Of a DNA stretch of 8,550 nt, positions 4,550 to 8,550 are shown one piece after another. Position 1 is the stretch's first letter; each line of letters starts with the position of its first letter. The stretch spans positions 1-8,550 of the forward strand of contig JAFQKM010000297.1 of the NCBI GenBank assembly GCA_017396925.1, given 5' to 3'. The notes under the pieces were generated by a model, which searched no databases, was not told the DNA's origin, and saw only the letters and a program-made list of their open reading frames with translations. Made by a program: the position numbers and the translations under genes. Source of the DNA: Clostridia bacterium (GTDB taxonomy: Bacteria; Bacillota; Clostridia; Oscillospirales; Butyricicoccaceae).

Positions 4550-5920
4550 GTGAAACTGACAAACATCGAGAAGAAAGAAAACTTTCAGGTAGAACTGTCC
4601 ATCACAGTTGAGAAGGACGAGTTCGAAGCTGGTATTCAGGTTGCCTACAACAAGATCAAGGGCACCGTCAACATCCCCGGCTTCCGCAAGGGCAAGGCTC
4701 CCAGAAAGATGATCGAGAAGCTGTACGGCGTCGAGGTCTTCTATGAAGATGCCATCGACCACTGCTATCCCACAGCTGTTGACGCAGCCTGCAAGGAAGC
4801 TGGTCTGGAGCCCATCGCTTATGTTGCTATCACAGAGACCGACGTACAGGACGGCGAGCTGATGTTCAAGATCGTTCTGCAGCTCAAGCCCGAGCTGACC
4901 GTCAAGGCTTATAAGGGCCTCGAGGCTGAAAAGGCCGCCGTTGAGGTCACAGACGCTGAAGTTCTGGCCGAGCTGACAAAGATGGCGCAGAGAAACGCAC
5001 GCCAGGTCACCGTTGAGCGCGCAGCCAAGGCTGGCGACAGCGTTAAGATCGACTTCAAGGGCTACGCTGACGGCGTTGCTTTCGAAGGCGGCGAGGCTGA
5101 GGGCTACGAGCTGATGCTGGGCTCCGGCACATTCATCCCCGGCTTTGAAGAGCAGATCGACGGCCATGTTGCCGGCGATGAGTTCGACGTTGAGGTCACA
5201 TTCCCCGCTGAGTATCAGGCTGAAGAGCTGGCCGGCAAGCCCGCTACCTTCAAGTGCAAGCTGCACGAAGTCCACGAGATCCAGCTGCCCGAGCTGGATG
5301 ACGAGTTCGCTAAGGATGTTTCCGAGTTCGACACACTGGACGAGTACAAGGCTGACCTGAAGACAAAGATGACAGAGATGGCCGAGCAGAACGCCGAGCG
5401 CGTCTTCGAAGAAGCTCTGATGGGCAAGCTGGTTGAAGGCCTCGAGGGCGAAGTTCCCGAAGTCATGATCGAGAAGGAAGTCGACTTCATCGTCAACGAC
5501 TACGCTATGAACATCGCTATGCAGAGCGGCATGAAGTTTGAAGACTATCTGTCCATGAGCGGCATGAACATGGATATGTTCCGTGCTATGTTCAAGGCTA
5601 TGGCCGAGACACGCGTCAAGACACGTCTGGCTCTGGAGGCTGTTGTTCGCGCTGAGAACATCGAAGTCACAGAGGAAGAGGTTGAGGCCGAGTTCGCCAA
5701 GATGGCCGAGCAGTACAACATGGATGTCGAGGCTGTCAAGGCTCAGGTTTCCGCTGCCGGCCTGAAGATGGATCTGGCTGTCGGCAAGGCTACAGAGTTC
5801 GTCAAGGACAACGCCAAGGCTCCCAAGGCTAAGAAGACACGCAAGCCCGCTGCCAAGAAGACAACAAAGAAGGCAGAGGCTGAAGAAGTTTCGACAGAAA
5901 AGGCTGAAGACAACGAGTAA
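4550..5920 (+). CDS. tig: Trigger factor (ribosome-bound chaperone, peptidyl-prolyl isomerase)
   Basis: The 456-residue product binds the ribosome at the exit tunnel and shields nascent chains. The N-terminal ribosome-binding domain carries the signature GFRKGKAP at 44-51. An FKBP-type isomerase domain spans about 155-242 (AGDSVKIDFKGYADG, GSGTFIPGFEEQIDG). The remaining helical part to ~420 is the chaperone domain. Beyond the usual end is an unusual tail of about 35 residues: first rich in Lys and Ala with pairs of KK (KAKKTRKPAAKKTTKK at 426-441), then acidic (442-456). Translation starts at GTG behind a strong ribosome binding site. Codon choice differs from its neighbours: by hand count about 20 of 25 Thr codons are ACA, with many GCT and GTT codons, as expected for a highly expressed gene with its own tRNA preference. 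It leads the clpP-clpX unit. Confidence 0.96.
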   Translation: MKLTNIEKKENFQVELSITVEKDEFEAGIQVAYNKIKGTVNIPGFRKGKAPRKMIEKLYGVEVFYEDAIDHCYPTAVDAACKEAGLEPIAYVAITETDVQDGELMFKIVLQLKPELTVKAYKGLEAEKAAVEVTDAEVLAELTKMAQRNARQVTVERAAKAGDSVKIDFKGYADGVAFEGGEAEGYELMLGSGTFIPGFEEQIDGHVAGDEFDVEVTFPAEYQAEELAGKPATFKCKLHEVHEIQLPELDDEFAKDVSEFDTLDEYKADLKTKMTEMAEQNAERVFEEALMGKLVEGLEGEVPEVMIEKEVDFIVNDYAMNIAMQSGMKFEDYLSMSGMNMDMFRAMFKAMAETRVKTRLALEAVVRAENIEVTEEEVEAEFAKMAEQYNMDVEAVKAQVSAAGLKMDLAVGKATEFVKDNAKAPKAKKTRKPAAKKTTKKAEAEEVSTEKAEDNE

Positions 5921-5963
5921 TATAGTTTATATGACTTCATACCCCGGAAAGGAGACCATATAA

Positions 5964-6545
5964 ATGCCTTATGTACCTATGGTCGTCGAGCAGACCAGCC
6001 GCGGCGAGCGTTCTTACGACATCTACTCCCGCCTGCTGAACGACCGTGTAGTTATCCTCTCGGACGAGGTCAATGATCAGACTGCAAGCCTGATCGTTGC
6101 CCAGCTGCTTTATCTTGAAGCACAGGATCCCGATAAGGATATCCAGTTTTATATCAACAGCCCCGGCGGCTCGATCTCGGCCGGTCTGGCCATTTACGAC
6201 ACAATGAATTACATCAAGTGTGACGTATCGACCATCTGCATCGGCATGGCTGCCAGCATGGGTGCATTCCTGCTGACCGCCGGCGCCAAGGGCAAGCGCT
6301 TTGCACTGCCCAACAGCGAAATCATGATCCACCAGCCCCTGGGCGGTATGCAGGGTCAGGCCACGGATATCAAGATCCACGCCGACCGCATCATCAAGAA
6401 GCGTGAAAAGCTCAATCAGATCATGTGCGAATGCACCGGTCAGTCCATGGAAGTCATGAACGAAGCCACCGACAGAGACAACTTCATGTCGGCACAGGAA
6501 GCGCTGGACTTCGGCCTGATCGACCAGATCATCGAAAAGAGATAA
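5964..6545 (+). CDS. clpP: ATP-dependent Clp protease proteolytic subunit
   Basis: The 193-residue serine peptidase forms the two-ring tetradecameric chamber that degrades substrates fed by ClpX or other Clp ATPases. The catalytic triad is complete: S98 in GMAASMGAFLL, H123 in MIHQPLGG, and D172 in TDRDNF. INSPGGSISAG (64-74) is the conserved oxyanion-loop region. The N-terminal MPYVPMVVEQTSRGERSYDIYSRLL contains the short propeptide-like and axial-loop sequence normal for this family. AAAGGAG (5948-5954) lies 9 bases before the ATG. The 43-bp gap after tig holds no recognisable promoter or terminator, so it is probably cotranscribed with tig; clpX follows 15 bp later. The length is standard and no residues are missing. 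Confidence 0.98.
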   Translation: MPYVPMVVEQTSRGERSYDIYSRLLNDRVVILSDEVNDQTASLIVAQLLYLEAQDPDKDIQFYINSPGGSISAGLAIYDTMNYIKCDVSTICIGMAASMGAFLLTAGAKGKRFALPNSEIMIHQPLGGMQGQATDIKIHADRIIKKREKLNQIMCECTGQSMEVMNEATDRDNFMSAQEALDFGLIDQIIEKR

Positions 6546-6560
6546 ACGAGGTGCTTTCCA

Positions 6561-7796
6561 ATGCCTTCGAACGAGAAGAAAGACCTGCGCTGCAGCTTCT
6601 GCGGCAGAACGCAGGCAGAAGTTAAGCGACTGATTGCCGGCCCCGGCGTCTATATCTGCAACGAGTGCATCGAGATCTGCGCCGATCTGATCGGCGGCGA
6701 AGAGGAAGAAGCAGCCCTTCAGGGTCTGGAGACCATGGACAAGCTGCCCACACCTGCCGAGATCAAGGAAGGCCTCGACCAGTATATCATCGGTCAGGAC
6801 CGCGCCAAGGTAGCTCTGGCAGTCGCTGTTTACAATCACTATAAGCGTATCCGCAGCAAGGACCAGCATGATGATGGCGCCGAGCTGCAGAAGAGCAATA
6901 TCCTGATGATCGGCCCCACAGGTAGCGGTAAAACCTATCTTGCCCAGACCCTGGCTAAGAGCCTGCAGGTCCCCTTTGCCATTGCCGACGCAACCACGCT
7001 GACCGAAGCCGGTTATGTCGGTGAAGACGTCGAGAATATCCTGCTGCGTCTGATTCAGGCAGCCGACTATGATGTCGAGCTGGCTGAACGCGGCATCATC
7101 TATATCGACGAGCTGGACAAAATCGCCCGCAAGAGCGAGAATCCCTCGATCACCCGTGATGTATCGGGTGAGGGCGTTCAGCAGGCGCTGCTGAAGATCC
7201 TGGAAGGCACCGTTGCCAACGTACCTCCCCAGGGTGGACGCAAGCATCCCCATCAGGAGTTCATCCAGATCGACACCAGCAATATCCTGTTTATCTGCGG
7301 CGGCGCCTTTGACGGCATCGAAAAGGTCGTTGAAAAGCGCACCGGCAATCAGGGTATCGGCTTTGGTGCCGAGGTCCGCTCCAAGAAGGAAGCGCGCAGC
7401 AGCGAGCTTCTGCAGAAGGTCGAGCACCATGACGTGCTCAAGTTCGGTCTGATCCCCGAGTTGGTCGGCCGTCTGCCCATTCTGGTCACGCTGGACAGCC
7501 TGGACGAGAATACCCTGCTGGATATTCTGGTCAAGCCCAAGAATGCCGTCACCAAGCAGTATCAGCACCTCTTCCAGCTGGATAATGTCGAGCTGGAGTT
7601 CGAGGAAGGCGCCCTCAAGGCCATCGCCAAGAAGACCATCGAGCGCAATACCGGCGCACGTGGTCTGCGTTCGGTCGTTGAAGGCCTGCTGACCCAGCTG
7701 ATGTTTGATGTGCCCTCCGATCCTTCCATCAAGAAGGTCATCATCACCGAGGAACATGTCAACGGCACCGGCGAAGCCAAGCTGATCCGTGAATAA
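6561..7796 (+). CDS. clpX: ATP-dependent Clp protease ATP-binding subunit ClpX
   Basis: The 411-residue AAA+ unfoldase recognises tagged substrates, unfolds them and passes them into ClpP. The N-terminal zinc-binding domain has C11, C14, C33 and C36 (CSFC and CNEC). The ATPase core shows Walker A GPTGSGKT (118-125), Walker B IIYIDELDK (179-187), the GYVGED pore-1 loop (151-156), the RKH pore loop (227-229) and sensor-2 TGARGLR (364-370). The IGF loop at 266-268 (GNQGIGFGA) is the tripeptide that docks on ClpP, so a functional partnership with the adjacent clpP is expected. CGAGGTG (6547-6553) lies 7 bases before the ATG and the gap after clpP is only 15 bp. Everything expected of ClpX is intact; a terminator follows. 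Confidence 0.98.
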   Translation: MPSNEKKDLRCSFCGRTQAEVKRLIAGPGVYICNECIEICADLIGGEEEEAALQGLETMDKLPTPAEIKEGLDQYIIGQDRAKVALAVAVYNHYKRIRSKDQHDDGAELQKSNILMIGPTGSGKTYLAQTLAKSLQVPFAIADATTLTEAGYVGEDVENILLRLIQAADYDVELAERGIIYIDELDKIARKSENPSITRDVSGEGVQQALLKILEGTVANVPPQGGRKHPHQEFIQIDTSNILFICGGAFDGIEKVVEKRTGNQGIGFGAEVRSKKEARSSELLQKVEHHDVLKFGLIPELVGRLPILVTLDSLDENTLLDILVKPKNAVTKQYQHLFQLDNVELEFEEGALKAIAKKTIERNTGARGLRSVVEGLLTQLMFDVPSDPSIKKVIITEEHVNGTGEAKLIRE

Positions 7797-7841
7797 ATAT
7801 TCCCGGATCGATCGGAAAACAAAATAAAGCAGCAATGCTGG

Positions 7842-7876
7842 AGGCAGAGCAGGGGGAGACCCTGTTCTGCCTTTTT
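7842..7876 (+). terminator. Intrinsic terminator after clpX
   Basis: GGCAGAGCAGGG (7843-7854) pairs along its whole length with CCCTGTTCTGCC (7860-7871), with one G-U pair and a GGAGA loop. It is followed by five T (7872-7876) and an AT-rich tail. It lies about 46 bp past the clpX stop and separates the tig-clpP-clpX unit from lon. Confidence 0.93.
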
Positions 7877-7897
7877 GAATTTTCCGTTACAAGTGCA

Positions 7898-7959
7898 TAG
7901 AATGGTCCACTTGACTTGAATAAAACCACGATTTATGATATACTATCCACTTAGAATGG
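7898..7959. repeat. Swapped pair of short repeats framing the lon promoter
   Basis: TAGAATGG (7898-7905) is followed directly by TCCACT (7906-7911). The same two blocks recur in the opposite order as TCCACT (7946-7951) and TAGAATGG (7952-7959). The first pair abuts the -35 boxes; the second lies between the -10 boxes and the start codon, and its last bases are part of the ribosome binding site. This arrangement suggests operator sites, but the blocks are short and no known regulator motif is recognised. Confidence 0.45.
7911..7944 (+). promoter_or_regulatory. Two overlapping sigma-A promoters for lon
   Basis: Promoter one is TTGACT (7911-7916), 17 bp, TATGAT (7934-7939). Promoter two, shifted by 5 bp, is TTGAAT (7916-7921), 17 bp, TATACT (7939-7944). 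Both have near-consensus boxes at ideal spacing. Predicted starts are about 7946 and 7951, leaving a very short leader of about 21-26 nt. Confidence 0.75.
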
Positions 7960-7971
7960 AGGAGTATTATA

Positions 7972-8550
7972 ATGCCCAACGAATTCGACAGCCGACTGAT
8001 CGTGCACAATATCCCCACCATGGCTCTGGTCGGGATCACGGTCTTTCCCAATACTGTCTTTCATTTTGATGTAGGCCGCCAGATTTCCATCAATGCGCTG
8101 AACAAAGCCATGTCGGCCGACCAGAAGATTTTCCTGGTTTCTCAGAAGGAGCTTTCTGTTGAAACCCCTACCTTTAACGATATATACCGCATGGGCACCA
8201 TTGCCAAGGTCAAGCAGGTGCTCCGCATGCCCGGCGGCACCCTGCGTGTTCTGGCCGAAGGCGAGTCCCGTGCCATCGTTTACGCCCCCCTGTCCGATAA
8301 GGACTATCTGCGCTGTGATGCTTATCTGATCGAGGCTGAGGCCCGCGAAGCCACCCTCAAGCGCGATCAGGCCTCTCTGCGCACCCTGCGCGATCTGTTT
8401 TTGGAGTATGCCGATCTGGCGCCCAAGGTCAACCAGGATGTCGTATCCAAGATCTTCGACAGCAATGATATGGCCTGGGTATCCGACTTTATCGCACAGA
8501 ATATCTTTATCCAGCACACCGACAAGCAGCGTGTTCTGGAAGAGACCGAT
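7972..8550 (+). CDS. lon: ATP-dependent protease Lon (N-terminal part)
   Basis: The window ends inside this gene after 193 in-frame codons without a stop. The translated part matches the Lon substrate-binding N-terminal domain: PTMALVGITVFPNTVFHFDVGR near residues 15-36, KIFLVSQKE, then the highly characteristic MGTIAKVKQVLRMPGG and RVLAEGESRAIV, followed by a helical stretch. The ATPase and Ser-Lys protease domains would lie beyond the window and cannot be verified. ATG 7972 is chosen because GGAGGAG (7958-7964) ends 7 bases upstream and the protein begins just before the conserved domain. Its own promoter region follows the clpX terminator, so it is regulated separately from clpP-clpX although the order tig-clpP-clpX-lon is a known clostridial arrangement. 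A LonB-type protein is unlikely because that form lacks this N-terminal domain. Confidence 0.93.
   Translation, partial: MPNEFDSRLIVHNIPTMALVGITVFPNTVFHFDVGRQISINALNKAMSADQKIFLVSQKELSVETPTFNDIYRMGTIAKVKQVLRMPGGTLRVLAEGESRAIVYAPLSDKDYLRCDAYLIEAEAREATLKRDQASLRTLRDLFLEYADLAPKVNQDVVSKIFDSNDMAWVSDFIAQNIFIQHTDKQRVLEETD

Noticed and set aside
5937..7835. 632-codon open frame on the minus strand across clpP and clpX
   Set aside because: Same cause: a codon-aligned shadow of two complete, conserved genes in the same + strand frame.
7891..7912. CIRCE or CtsR heat-shock operator at lon
   Set aside because: The AAGTG/CACTT inverted pair is only 5 bp with a 12-base spacer and does not match the CIRCE arms or the tandem GGTCAAA heptads of CtsR.
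1..8550. CRISPR arrays, insertion sequences, tRNA or rRNA genes, phage attachment sites
   Set aside because: I looked for regularly spaced repeats, transposase motifs, terminal inverted repeats and tRNA-like cloverleaf sequence and found none; the window is continuous housekeeping genes.

Overview
The window is a stretch of housekeeping chromosome with every recognisable gene on the + strand. Gene content and order point to a Bacillota bacterium of the class Clostridia. The evidence is rplS-lepB-rbgA-rnhB-yraN followed by tig-clpP-clpX-lon, strong AGGAGG-type Shine-Dalgarno sites, extended -10 promoters and intrinsic terminators with U tracts. The GC-rich third positions (CTG, ATC, GCC, GTC, CGC) suggest a moderately GC-rich gut clostridium such as an Oscillospiraceae relative. 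That family-level placement is inference and has not been checked.

Region 1 (1-551) is the C-terminal end of a beta-lactamase-fold serine hydrolase. Region 2 (552-1092) is a self-contained rplS unit: an extended -10 promoter whose -35 box lies in an inverted repeat, a structured 5' leader that looks like the L19 autoregulatory leader, the L19 gene and a clean terminator. Region 3 (1116-4311) is a compact cluster: type I signal peptidase (lepB), the 50S-assembly GTPase RbgA, RNase HII (rnhB), the YraN/UPF0102 nuclease-like protein and a metallophosphoesterase. Gaps range from small overlaps to 12 bp, and a strong terminator closes it. I see no convincing promoter of its own ahead of lepB, so it may depend on readthrough from rplS.

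Region 4 (4312-7876) is the protein-quality-control unit: a leader of about 150 nt with two hairpins, trigger factor (tig, GTG start), then ClpP peptidase and its ClpX unfoldase, closed by a 12-bp-stem terminator. Region 5 (7877-8550) is a separate promoter region with two overlapping promoters framed by short repeats. It drives lon, of which only the N-terminal 193 codons are inside the window.

Functionally, L19 and RbgA serve the 50S subunit, LepB processes exported proteins, and RNase HII and YraN belong to nucleic-acid maintenance. Trigger factor folds nascent chains, while ClpXP and Lon degrade proteins that fail. Nothing here amounts to a new biological system. The points most worth a second look are regulatory: the lon promoter repeats, the inverted repeat over the rplS -35 box, the putative L19 leader, and the tig leader. 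Two compositional points are also of interest: the unusual codon choice of tig and rplS, and the complete avoidance of TTA, CTA and TCA over long runs of codons.
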